NCBI RefSeq assembly: GCF_000300005.1
Contig: NC_018691.1
Location: 4,359,001-4,423,000, forward strand
Length of the DNA: 64,000 nucleotides
From: Alloalcanivorax dieselolei B5
GTDB lineage: Bacteria > Pseudomonadota > Gammaproteobacteria > Pseudomonadales > Alcanivoracaceae
Direction of reading: 5' to 3'
The notes under the pieces are model-generated. The model saw only the letters and a list, made by a program, of their open reading frames with translations. It searched no databases and was not told the origin of the DNA. Shown here piece after piece: positions 9,325 through 17,329 of this stretch. How positions within the stretch are numbered: the first letter of the stretch is position 1; every line of letters begins with the position of its first letter. Both the position numbers and the translations under genes were made by a program.

Positions 9325-9361
9325 CGATTATCGAATATTGAGCAATATTATCTCGTAATCG
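9325..9361. promoter_or_regulatory. AT-rich imperfect dyad, candidate Lrp-type operator
   Basis: CGATTA (9325-9330) and AATATT (9334-9339) are mirrored by AATATT (9344-9349) and TAATCG (9356-9361), in the only AT-rich pocket of the leuA-regulator gap and 31 bp before the regulator's start. Lrp/AsnC proteins typically bind such AT-rich pseudo-palindromes and repress their own genes. Binding here is inferred. Confidence 0.45.
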
Positions 9362-9391
9362 ACATGAATTTCGACAGAAATCATCACTTCA

Positions 9392-9874
9392 ATGGAAAAG
9401 CTGGCAAATCTGGACCGTACCGACGTCCGCATCCTGCGTGCTCTCCAGGAAGACGGGGGCCTTACCAATCAACAACTGGCGGAGCGGGTCGGTCTGTCCC
9501 CTTCGCCCTGCTCGCGCCGGGTACAGAAGCTGGAAGCGGCGGGGATCATCCTGCGGCGGGAAACGGTGCTGGATCCCCGTAAGCTGGGTCTGGACCTCAC
9601 CGTCATGATTCAGGTCAGCATGGATCGCCACATCCCGGAGCGCTTCGCCAATTTCGAGGCCACCGTATCGCAGTACCCGGAAGTGCAGCAGTGCTATCTG
9701 GTCACCGGCCAGGAAGCGGACTACCTGCTCAAGGTGGTGGTGCCGGACATCGACCACTATCAGAACTTTCTGCTCAACAAGGTGACCCGCATTGAGGGTG
9801 TCAGCGGCGTGCACTCCAGCTTCGTGATGCGCCGAGTGATCGACACCAGCGCCCTGCCTCTGGATTATCTATAG
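9392..9874 (+). CDS. Lrp/AsnC-family transcriptional regulator
   Basis: A 160-residue protein with an N-terminal winged helix-turn-helix (about residues 7-60, LDRTDVRILRALQEDGGLTN and LSPSPCSRRVQKLE). A RAM/AsnC ligand-binding domain (about 70-150) contains the conserved tract EVQQCYLVTGQEADYLLKV. Family members form octamers and sense amino acids. It is divergent to leuA, so leucine or another branched-chain compound is a sensible ligand guess. Confidence 0.92.
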   Translation: MEKLANLDRTDVRILRALQEDGGLTNQQLAERVGLSPSPCSRRVQKLEAAGIILRRETVLDPRKLGLDLTVMIQVSMDRHIPERFANFEATVSQYPEVQQCYLVTGQEADYLLKVVVPDIDHYQNFLLNKVTRIEGVSGVHSSFVMRRVIDTSALPLDYL

Positions 9875-9889
9875 CAAGAAGGGAACCCG

Positions 9890-9911
9890 GACGCGCGGAC
9901 CACCGCGCGTC
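9890..9911. terminator. Strong GC-rich hairpin between convergent genes
   Basis: A perfect 9-bp stem (GACGCGCGG / CCGCGCGTC) with a 4-nt loop lies between the ends of the Lrp-type gene and the acyl-CoA ligase gene. T tracts are poor on both strands. Confidence 0.4.
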
Positions 9912-9935
9912 CTCACCCGGCCCGGCGACAGCCGA

Positions 9936-11492
9936 TCAGGAGATACCGTGTTCGCGGGTCTCCCACCAAGGGCGGCGTAGTTCGGTCTTGAGGATCTTGC
10001 CGGCGCCGGACATCGGCAGCGGCTGGTCGCGCACCTCCACGCTGCGGGGACATTTGTAGCCGGCGATACGGGCCTTGCAAAAAGTGATGAGCTCGTCACC
10101 GCCAATGGCTTCTCCAGGCTTTGGCAGAACCACCGCGTGAACCGCCTCTCCCCAATGATCGTCCGGAATACCAATGACCGCGCATTGCGCCACCGCCGGA
10201 TGCTCGGCGATGGTATTTTCCACCTCGACGGAATAGACGTTCTCCCCACCGGAGATAATCATGTCTTTGACGCGGTCAACCACGAACAGATAGCCGTCGG
10301 CGTCCAGATAACCGCCATCACCGGTATGCATCCAACCGTCGACGATCGCTTTACCGGTTTCCTCGGGACGGTTCCAATACCCCTGCATCAGAGTGTCACC
10401 GCGCACCACGACCTCCCCCACCTGACCGGGCGGCAGCTCGTTATTATCGTCACCAACAATCCGCACCTCGACCCCAAGCGTGGCCCGTCCGGCGGCTTTG
10501 TGAAGGCCACGCTCACGCGCCTCTCCCAGATGGTTTTCAGGCGGGTTGAAGGTGGCGATCGGCGACAGCTCCGTCATACCGTAAAGTTGCACGAAACCGG
10601 CATCCGGGAGCCGTGCCAGAGCCCGGTCAAGCACCGCCTCGCTGATCGGTGAGGCGCCATACAGAACACGGCGAACCGACGACAAATCCGCGGACACCAC
10701 GGCCTCGCTGTCGACCAGCATCTGGATCATGGTGGGCACCAGCAACATATCCGTGACACCGTGACGTTCCACCGCGGCGGTCAAGGCTTCCGGGCTGAAC
10801 CCCGGGATAATGACGTTGGCCCCACCACTCAACAGCTGCGAATACATCGCCGCGCCGTTGGCGAGATGGAACATTGGCGCCGCGTGAAGGTACACACTGC
10901 CTCTGGGAAACAGGCCTTCCGCCAGCGCGTTGAAGGCATTGGCGACCAGATTGCCGTGACTGAGCATCACCCCTTTCGAGCGGCCCGTGGTACCACCGGT
11001 ATAGAAGATGCCGGCGAGATCATTCTGATCGCACATCACGTCCGCCACCGGGGCGGCCTCACTCAACAATGTCTCGTAATCAAGCAAACCCGTCGGCGAC
11101 GCGCCATCATCAGCCCACACCACGGTGATTGCCATTCCGCCGTCGGCCAGCTCCCGTGCCGAGGGCTCGAAAGCCGCATCGACAAACAACAGACGGGCAC
11201 CACAATCCTCCAACGCCAGCGCATTCTCCCTCGTGCTCCAGCGAATGTTCAGTGGCACGATGACCGCACCAGACCAGGCGCAAGCCAGATACAATTCAAG
11301 ATAGCGGGCACTATTGAGCATCAACACCACCACCCGATCTCCCGGCTTCACGCCATATTCGCCAAGCGCTCCCGCCAACCGGGCAACGCGGTCACCCACC
11401 TCTGCCCAGGTGCGTGTGAGGTCACCTTCAATGATCGCGGTTCCATTTCGGTTAATCTGCTGCGCGCGGCGCAGGCCCTGAGTTATGTTCAT
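9936..11492 (-). CDS. Acyl-CoA synthetase (AMP-forming, ANL superfamily)
   Basis: A 518-residue ligase that activates a carboxylic acid to its CoA thioester through an acyl-adenylate. The P-loop-like motif YTGGTTGRSKGV, the adenine motif YGMTELSP, the hinge TGDGGYLDADGYLFVVDRVKD and the C-terminal catalytic Lys (SGAGKILK) are all present. I prefer ATG 11492 to GTG 11501, because AGGAG lies 8 bases before the ATG and overlaps the GTG. The context suggests it feeds the thiolase/MaoC/SDR cluster across the TetR gene. Chain length and substrate are unknown. Confidence 0.9.
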   Translation of the reverse strand: MNITQGLRRAQQINRNGTAIIEGDLTRTWAEVGDRVARLAGALGEYGVKPGDRVVVLMLNSARYLELYLACAWSGAVIVPLNIRWSTRENALALEDCGARLLFVDAAFEPSARELADGGMAITVVWADDGASPTGLLDYETLLSEAAPVADVMCDQNDLAGIFYTGGTTGRSKGVMLSHGNLVANAFNALAEGLFPRGSVYLHAAPMFHLANGAAMYSQLLSGGANVIIPGFSPEALTAAVERHGVTDMLLVPTMIQMLVDSEAVVSADLSSVRRVLYGASPISEAVLDRALARLPDAGFVQLYGMTELSPIATFNPPENHLGEARERGLHKAAGRATLGVEVRIVGDDNNELPPGQVGEVVVRGDTLMQGYWNRPEETGKAIVDGWMHTGDGGYLDADGYLFVVDRVKDMIISGGENVYSVEVENTIAEHPAVAQCAVIGIPDDHWGEAVHAVVLPKPGEAIGGDELITFCKARIAGYKCPRSVEVRDQPLPMSGAGKILKTELRRPWWETREHGIS

Positions 11493-11507
11493 TGCTTTCA
11501 CTCCTGT

Positions 11508-11547
11508 TGAACCATCCGCGGTTAGCTTGAACCGCCTGCGGTTAGCT
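11508..11547. repeat. Two tandem 20-bp repeats in front of the acyl-CoA ligase gene
   Basis: TTGAACCATCCGCGGTTAGC (11508-11527) is followed directly by TTGAACCGCCTGCGGTTAGC (11528-11547), 17 of 20 identical. They sit 16 bp upstream of the ligase start (minus strand), where a regulator or promoter element could lie. Confidence 0.6.
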
Positions 11548-11605
11548 TTGTTATTCTCGGTGAACTGTTCTCGTGAACGGCCCTGTTCCGGCCAACACCC
11601 TGGAA

Positions 11606-12268
11606 TCAGGTTTTCTCCACGGCCAGACTCCCGGTCAACTGCATGGCGTAGGTATCACCGATCTCCCGGGCGGTCATTTCACCATCCGCCCGATACCAAT
11701 GCCCGACCCAGTTAATCGCCCCGGTAATGGCGAATACCGTCAAGCGCACATCACAAGATTTGATCGATCCGTCTTCTATCCCGCTGGTGAGAAAATCACG
11801 GAAATAACGGTCAATCAGACGTTTGCCTTCACGTACCTGATCGCGAGCCGGAGCGGAAAGTACGTGGTCGTCGACCCTTACCAGGCATTGACCAAAATCG
11901 AGTGTCATCACTTCGCAATAGTGACGAATCAAGGCACGCAAGCGGACCAGACCGGTATCCGGCTTCGCCAGAATACGTTCGATACCGGCCATCGCCTTTT
12001 CCTGCCCCAGCCGATAACACTCAACAAGAATCTCTTCCTTGCTGCGGAAATAGTTATACAGAGCCGGCTTGGTGATATTGAGACGCTCCGCCACTTCATT
12101 AAGCGACGTACGATCGTAGCCCTGCTCCAGAAACAAACTCACCGCCACTCGCAATACCGCTCCACGCTTGACGTCTCTCTCACGACGCCGAGCCTCGAAT
12201 GGCTTCCAAGGGGAAGCGGCCAGTTTCATTTCCGCCGCGTCGGCCCGCTTATCCGCGTCACCTGACAT
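11606..12268 (-). CDS. TetR/AcrR-family transcriptional repressor
   Basis: A 220-residue regulator. The helix-turn-helix occupies about residues 37-83 (VLRVAVSLFLEQGYDRTSLNEV, NITKPALYNYFRSKEEIL). The C-terminal two-thirds is the helical ligand pocket and dimer interface, similar to TetR_C regulators of fatty acyl-CoA metabolism. AGGAG precedes ATG 12268. It sits between the ligase gene and the divergent thiolase operon and most likely represses both, released by an acyl-CoA intermediate (inference). Confidence 0.9.
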   Translation of the reverse strand: MSGDADKRADAAEMKLAASPWKPFEARRRERDVKRGAVLRVAVSLFLEQGYDRTSLNEVAERLNITKPALYNYFRSKEEILVECYRLGQEKAMAGIERILAKPDTGLVRLRALIRHYCEVMTLDFGQCLVRVDDHVLSAPARDQVREGKRLIDRYFRDFLTSGIEDGSIKSCDVRLTVFAITGAINWVGHWYRADGEMTAREIGDTYAMQLTGSLAVEKT

Positions 12269-12373
12269 AGTTGCTCCTGGTTCGATTGCTCACACCTGAC
12301 ACGTCCTCACACCGGCTCATCGGTCTCCGAACCCTCTTGACGCCGGTTTTGCGCTGCGCCATTCTCCAACAAG

Positions 12374-12387
12374 TTACCGACCGGTAA
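12374..12387. promoter_or_regulatory. Candidate TetR operator
   Basis: TTACCG-AC-CGGTAA is a perfect 6-bp inverted repeat with a 2-nt spacer in the 176-bp gap between the divergent TetR and thiolase genes. Size and position match TetR-family operators of the ACCGACCGGT type. Confidence 0.55.
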
Positions 12388-12444
12388 TACAAAGACTGAC
12401 CAATCAGAAAAGCATTGTAAAGCCTATTTTCACGGGAGAAGGCC

Positions 12445-13626
12445 ATGGGCGAATCAGTCAGAGTGGCGGGGGTCGGCATGATCCCCTTCGTCAAACCCGG
12501 CACCAGCGATAGCTACGACAAGATGGGCGAAACGGCGATTCGCCTCGCACTCGCTGATGCCGGCCTCGAGTACCGGGACATCCAACAGGCCTACGTCGGC
12601 TATGTGTACGGGGATTCCACCAGCGGACAGGCCGCGCTTTATCGAGCCGGCATGACCGGCATTCCGGTGCTTAACGTCAACAACAACTGCTCAACGGGAT
12701 CCAGCGCGCTGTTTCTGGCCCGTCAGGCAGTGGCTTCCGGCATGGTCGACTGTGCGATTGCGCTGGGTTTCGAACAGATGGAGCCCGGTGCTTTGGGGGA
12801 TGTATGGTCCGACCGCCCAAGCCCGCTCAGCCGTTTCGTGGACGCCGCCGATGAAAACGGAGACACCTCCGGCATTCCCATGGCCATCAAGCTGTTCGGC
12901 GGCGCCGGACGTGAATACCAGCAACGCTACGGCGCCAGCGATGAAGCTTTTGCCTTGATCTCGGTTAAAGCGCGGCGCCACGCGGAACATAACGACAACG
13001 CCATTTTCCGCAAACCCATCACCACCGAGGAGGTACTGGCGTCGGCCCCCATGTACGGGCCACTCACACGCTTGCAATGTTGCCCGCCCACCTGCGGTGC
13101 CGCCGCCGCGATCCTGGTTTCCGAAGGTTTCGCCAAGCGTTTGGGGGTGCAGGCCGGCGTTGCTATCCGCGCCCAGGCGATGACGACGGACTTCCCATCC
13201 ACCTTTTCGGAACGGAACCTGATGAAAGTGGTGGGCGCCGATCTTACCGCGGCCGCCGCGCAAAGCGTCTACGAAGAAGCGGGGCTCGGCCCCGAGGCGC
13301 TGGACGTGGTGGAACTTCACGACTGCTTCACCGCCAACGAAATCATCACCTATGAAGGACTTGGGTTAACCCCGGAGGGTACCGCCGAACGTTTCATCAT
13401 GGATGGCGATAACACCTATGGCGGCAAAGTCGTCACCAACCCCTCCGGCGGCCTGCTCTCCAAGGGCCACCCCCTTGGTGCCACCGGGCTCGCACAGTGC
13501 GCCGAAATCGTCTGGCAGCTCAGGGGCCAATGCGGCCCGCGCCAGGTGGATGGCGCCCGCATCGGATTGCAGCACAACCTGGGTCTTGGTGGTGCTTGCG
13601 TGGTGACACTTTACCAGAGGACCTGA
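12445..13626 (+). CDS. SCP2-type thiolase (lipid-transfer protein family)
   Basis: A 393-residue thiolase that should cleave a 3-ketoacyl-CoA with CoA. The nucleophilic Cys is in NNNCSTGSSAL (about Cys82), HDCFTANE replaces the usual NEAFA block as in SCP-x/SCP2 thiolases, and SKGHPLGATG carries the catalytic His loop. The C-terminal Cys region is GLQHNLGLGGACVV. This subclass often acts on branched or ring-bearing CoA esters (steroid, isoprenoid). GGGAGAAGG precedes the ATG. First gene of a five-gene operon. Confidence 0.88.
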   Translation: MGESVRVAGVGMIPFVKPGTSDSYDKMGETAIRLALADAGLEYRDIQQAYVGYVYGDSTSGQAALYRAGMTGIPVLNVNNNCSTGSSALFLARQAVASGMVDCAIALGFEQMEPGALGDVWSDRPSPLSRFVDAADENGDTSGIPMAIKLFGGAGREYQQRYGASDEAFALISVKARRHAEHNDNAIFRKPITTEEVLASAPMYGPLTRLQCCPPTCGAAAAILVSEGFAKRLGVQAGVAIRAQAMTTDFPSTFSERNLMKVVGADLTAAAAQSVYEEAGLGPEALDVVELHDCFTANEIITYEGLGLTPEGTAERFIMDGDNTYGGKVVTNPSGGLLSKGHPLGATGLAQCAEIVWQLRGQCGPRQVDGARIGLQHNLGLGGACVVTLYQRT

Positions 13627-13628
13627 TC

Positions 13629-14120
13629 ATGACGTCCGAGACATTCTCGATCGATCCGCAATCCGCTGTCGGCCATGTCTTCGCTTCTCAACGCGCCTTC
13701 GTCGAGCCACGGCGCCTTAAATTCTTTCTCGAGACCATCGGCGAGACGAATCCGGTGTATCACCATACCCGGGCGGCTCGCGAAGCAGGCTATCGCGATA
13801 TTCCGATTCCGCCGACCTATCTGTTCTGCCTGCAATCCCTCGACAACCCGGGCCCGCCAGCGGTGCTGGAACTGCTGGGGGTGGACATCGGCCGCATTCT
13901 TCACGGTGAACAGAAGTTTGCCTTCCATCACCCCGCCTGCGTTGGCGACGAGCTTGTTTTCACCACCCGCATCAGAGACATCACCAATAAAAAGGGCGGG
14001 ACGCTCACCATGATCACCCAGGACATTCGCGTCGATAACGGCCATGACCAACACGTCGCGGATATCGTCAGCACTATCGTGGTTCGAAACCCGCCCCATA
14101 CCGCCGGAGCAACACAATGA
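13629..14120 (+). CDS. MaoC-like / FAS1-type dehydratase domain protein
   Basis: A 163-residue single hot-dog domain of the N-terminal HTD2/MaoC type (FVEPRRLKFFLETIGETNPVYHH). It lacks the complete G-D-x-N-P-x-H hydratase signature seen in the next gene. It starts 3 bp after the thiolase stop and overlaps the next start by ATGA, a spacing that favours stoichiometric synthesis. By analogy with two-subunit (R)-enoyl-CoA hydratases such as mycobacterial ChsH1/ChsH2, it is probably the substrate-accommodating partner of the following protein. Confidence 0.8.
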   Translation: MTSETFSIDPQSAVGHVFASQRAFVEPRRLKFFLETIGETNPVYHHTRAAREAGYRDIPIPPTYLFCLQSLDNPGPPAVLELLGVDIGRILHGEQKFAFHHPACVGDELVFTTRIRDITNKKGGTLTMITQDIRVDNGHDQHVADIVSTIVVRNPPHTAGATQ

Positions 14121-14560
14121 GTCACTGTCCCGCCGGTCCGACGTCCTTGACGGTCGGAGAGATTCCGGTAAACCGCCATTTCGATCCCGTCACGCGTCAT
14201 GAACTGGCGCTTTATTGCGGCGCTTCCGGCGATCACAACCCGATCCACGTCGATATCGATTTCGCCCGGGCCGCTGGTTTTCCTGATGTTTTCGCTCACG
14301 GCATGTTCATCATGGCGCGTTTGGGCGTGGCGCTGAACGAGGTGTTTCCGCCCTCATCGGTACGAGAGTTCGGCGTGCGCTTCACCGCCATCACGCAGGT
14401 CGGAGCCAGGATCACCTGCCAGGGCCGTGTCACGGCTATAGAAATCATAGACGGTGAGCAGCGCGCCCGCCTGGAAATGACCGCCCGCGACCAGGACGGC
14501 GATATAAAATTCAAGGGCGAAGCGGTCGTCGCATTCGACCCGCCAGGAGAACAAGAATGA
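14117..14560 (+). CDS. MaoC-family (R)-enoyl-CoA hydratase, catalytic subunit
   Basis: A 147-residue hot-dog protein with the complete hydratase-2 signature YCGASGDHNPIHVD (about residues 34-47) supplying the catalytic Asp and His, followed by AHGMFIMARLG. It should hydrate a trans-2-enoyl-CoA to the (R)-3-hydroxy form. It overlaps both neighbours by four bases. The adjacent incomplete MaoC protein is a likely heterodimer partner. Confidence 0.85.
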   Translation: MSHCPAGPTSLTVGEIPVNRHFDPVTRHELALYCGASGDHNPIHVDIDFARAAGFPDVFAHGMFIMARLGVALNEVFPPSSVREFGVRFTAITQVGARITCQGRVTAIEIIDGEQRARLEMTARDQDGDIKFKGEAVVAFDPPGEQE

Positions 14561-15420
14561 CGGATAACAACGAAACGCTGGTGATCCAGCCACACGGCAA
14601 ACTGGAAAAAAAGGTCGCCTTGATTACCGGTTCCGGACGCGGCATTGGCCGTGCCATCGCCCTCAAACTGGCTTCCGAAGGGGCCCGGGTGGTGGTCAAT
14701 GACCTTGATCCCGACACCGGAGACGCGGTCGCGGCGGAGATTGCCGAAGCCGGCGGTGACGCCATTGCCATCAATGGCAGTGTGACCGAGGAAGCGTTCC
14801 CGGAGCGGTTCGTACAAGGTGCACTGGAGGCGTTCGGCGGCATCGATATTATCGTCAACAACGCCGGTTATACCTGGGACGCCACCATCGGCAAGATGAC
14901 CGACGACATGTTCCAGGCGATGCTGGATGTGCACTTGGTTGCTCCCTTCCGCATCCTGCGTGCCGCTTCGGAACCGATCCGAATCATGGCGAAAAAGGAA
15001 GCCTCGGAAGGTCACGAGGTATTTCGCAAGATCGTCAACATCTCATCCATTGCCGGGCTATACGGCAACGCCGGCCAAGCCAGTTACTCCTCGGCCAAGG
15101 CCTCTTTATTGGGGCTGACTCGTACCCTGTGCAAGGAATGGGGCCGTTATAAGGTCAACGTCAACGCGGTCGCCTTCGGGTTGATCGAAACACGCCTCAC
15201 CCAACCCATAGAGGAAGAGCAAAAAACCATCGAAGTGGAAGGTAGAGCCATCAAAGTGGGCGTTCAGCCATCGTTACTGGACACCATGGCCAGGACCATT
15301 CCTCTCGGACGAGCTGGCCACCCGCAGGAAGCCGCCGATGCCGTCTATCTGTTCTGCGCACCGGAGTCCAATTACATCAGTGGTCAGATGCTGGTATGCG
15401 GCGGCGGTCTGCTCATGTGA
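14557..15420 (+). CDS. Short-chain dehydrogenase/reductase, probable 3-hydroxyacyl-CoA dehydrogenase
   Basis: A 287-residue classical SDR. TGSGRGIG (about 23-30) binds the nucleotide, NNAG is the structural motif, and the catalytic Ser (NISSIAG) and YSSAK pair are intact. An Asp after the second strand (NDLD) favours NAD. In the operon it should oxidise the 3-hydroxyacyl-CoA made by the MaoC pair to the substrate of the thiolase. A short insertion (VEGRAIKVGVQPSLLD) before the C-terminus resembles SDRs in steroid and isoprenoid pathways. Confidence 0.86.
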   Translation: MTDNNETLVIQPHGKLEKKVALITGSGRGIGRAIALKLASEGARVVVNDLDPDTGDAVAAEIAEAGGDAIAINGSVTEEAFPERFVQGALEAFGGIDIIVNNAGYTWDATIGKMTDDMFQAMLDVHLVAPFRILRAASEPIRIMAKKEASEGHEVFRKIVNISSIAGLYGNAGQASYSSAKASLLGLTRTLCKEWGRYKVNVNAVAFGLIETRLTQPIEEEQKTIEVEGRAIKVGVQPSLLDTMARTIPLGRAGHPQEAADAVYLFCAPESNYISGQMLVCGGGLLM

Positions 15421-15458
15421 ATGGAGACGACCATTCCTTCTACACCGGAGAGAAAACC

Positions 15459-16235
15459 ATGCCAACCGTGCTGCGTGAAGACCGCGATGGCGTCGCCATC
15501 ATCACACTCAATCGGCCCGCCGAATACAATGCACTTGACGACACGCTGATGCGGGAGCTGGACACCGTTACCGCCGCGGTGAGCGCGGACGCGGACATCC
15601 GCACCATCCTGATAACCGGAGCGGGCAAAGGTTTCTGCTCCGGCGCGCAGTTGGGGGGAGACCTGTTCGAATCAGGCGCCGATATCGGTGCCCGTATGCG
15701 CCGGCATCTGCACCCTACTCTGGAAAGGCTGCGCGCTGGCCGCATCCCCGTGGTAACGGCGGTCAATGGCGCGGCGGCGGGTGCCGGTGTTGGTCTTGCA
15801 CTGGCCGGCGATATCGTCTTTGCCGCGCGCTCCGCTCGCTTTATTCTCAGCTTCGCCCGCCTCGGCGCGGCGCTGGACGCGGGAACCTCGTTGTTGGTGC
15901 AACGCGCCATCGGCGTGCCCCGTGCCCGGGCGCTGGCGTTGCTGGCCGAACCTCTCGACGCGCGGCAGGCCGCGGACTGGGGATTGATCTGGCGCTGTGT
16001 CGACGACGACCAGCTTGGCGACGAGGCCTTGCACGTGGCCCGTCACCTGGCCGGCGGGCCCTCTCTGGGCCTGGGCATGATTAAAACCCAACTCAATAAC
16101 GCCTGGGCCACGTCACTTGCCGAGACACTGGATCATGAAGCCGATACGCAGTCGCTGGCGTTCATCACCGGGGATCTGAAGGAAGGATACCGGGCATTCC
16201 TTGAAAAGCGGCCGCCGGTGTTTCGGGGTCGTTGA
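15459..16235 (+). CDS. Enoyl-CoA hydratase/isomerase family protein
   Basis: A 258-residue crotonase-fold enzyme. GAGKGFCSGAQLG and NGAAAGAGVGLALAGDIV form the CoA pocket and oxyanion hole. The first catalytic Glu position is not the usual one, and an Asp in LGAALDAGTS matches PaaG-like hydratase/isomerases, so isomerisation or hydration of an unusual enoyl-CoA is possible. ATG 15459 follows GGAGAG; an in-frame upstream codon at 15396 would overlap the SDR gene and is unlikely. Confidence 0.85.
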   Translation: MPTVLREDRDGVAIITLNRPAEYNALDDTLMRELDTVTAAVSADADIRTILITGAGKGFCSGAQLGGDLFESGADIGARMRRHLHPTLERLRAGRIPVVTAVNGAAAGAGVGLALAGDIVFAARSARFILSFARLGAALDAGTSLLVQRAIGVPRARALALLAEPLDARQAADWGLIWRCVDDDQLGDEALHVARHLAGGPSLGLGMIKTQLNNAWATSLAETLDHEADTQSLAFITGDLKEGYRAFLEKRPPVFRGR

Positions 16236-16311
16236 CGATTGACCCCAGCTAAAGCGTGCCCGCGCCCTCCCCGAGGAGTACCCTTGAATTCATACCCGCA
16301 CGGGAGGGCGT

Positions 16312-17322
16312 ATGAAGCTGATCACCGTGACCGACATGCAAGCCCTGATCCGGCGCGTCGGCCTGGAACCTTTCCTGGCACTGGCCGTGGATGCCATCGA
16401 GGATTATCTGCGCCGCTGGCCGGAGTTACAGCTCTCTCCCCGCCACGCCTTCCATTACCCTTTCGGCGTTACCGAACTGATGCCCTGCGCCGATGACCGG
16501 CTCTATGGCGTCAAATATGTGAACGGCCACCCGGGCAACCCGGCGCAGGGCAAACTCAGTGTCACCGCCATCGGCCTGCTGGCCGACGTGCCCAGCGGCT
16601 ACCCGCTGATGATCAGTGAGATGACCTTGCTGACCGCGGTGCGTACCGCCGCCGTGGCGGCCCTGGCCGCCGGCCTGTTGGCGCGGCTGGAAAGTCAGCG
16701 GGTGGCGCTGATCGGATGTGGCGCCCAGGCGGAATTCCAGGTGCTGGCCCTGGCCAGCCGCCTGCCGGTGACGGAGGTGAGCTACTTCGACATCGACGGC
16801 GCCGCCATGGACAAATTCGCCGGCCATCTCGGTCACCGTTTCCATTTGCGGCGGGGACAGGACATTGCCGATACCCTCCGTGACGCCGATGTCTGGATCA
16901 CGCTCACCGCCGCCAAGCAACACCAGTCCCTGATCGATGAAGCGCTGCTGCGCCCCGGCGTGCACATCAATGCCATGGGGGGTGATTGCCCGGGTAAAAC
17001 GGAACTGTCGCCGGAAGTGATACACCGTTGCAAAACCGTGGTGGAGTATCGGCCGCAAAGCGAACTGGAAGGCGAGGTCCAGCAAACCGGGGCCGCCAGC
17101 GTCCATGCTGAATTATGGGAAGTGCTCACCGATCAGCGCCCCGGGCGTGACGACGATGATGAAATCACCCTGTTCGATGCCGTGGGTATCGCCGTGGAGG
17201 ATCTGGCGGTGCTGGATCTGGTGGCGCGGTTGGCGGAGCGATACGACATCGGTAGCGAGGTGACCCTGGTACCGGATCTGGCCGATCCAAAGGATTTGTT
17301 TTCATTGGTGACGGGTGATTGA
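16312..17322 (+). CDS. Ornithine cyclodeaminase family protein
   Basis: A 336-residue member of the OCD/mu-crystallin family, which converts L-ornithine to L-proline and ammonia with tightly bound NAD. YGVKYVNGHPGNP carries the substrate-binding Lys, GCGAQAEFQ is the Rossmann loop, and FDAVGIAVEDLAVLD contains the conserved Asp for ornithine. Length and start (ATG 16312) fit the family. It converges with an arginase-family gene and lies near putA, so arginine-ornithine-proline catabolism is the natural reading. Confidence 0.85.
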   Translation: MKLITVTDMQALIRRVGLEPFLALAVDAIEDYLRRWPELQLSPRHAFHYPFGVTELMPCADDRLYGVKYVNGHPGNPAQGKLSVTAIGLLADVPSGYPLMISEMTLLTAVRTAAVAALAAGLLARLESQRVALIGCGAQAEFQVLALASRLPVTEVSYFDIDGAAMDKFAGHLGHRFHLRRGQDIADTLRDADVWITLTAAKQHQSLIDEALLRPGVHINAMGGDCPGKTELSPEVIHRCKTVVEYRPQSELEGEVQQTGAASVHAELWEVLTDQRPGRDDDDEITLFDAVGIAVEDLAVLDLVARLAERYDIGSEVTLVPDLADPKDLFSLVTGD

Positions 17323-17329
17323 CGATGCC

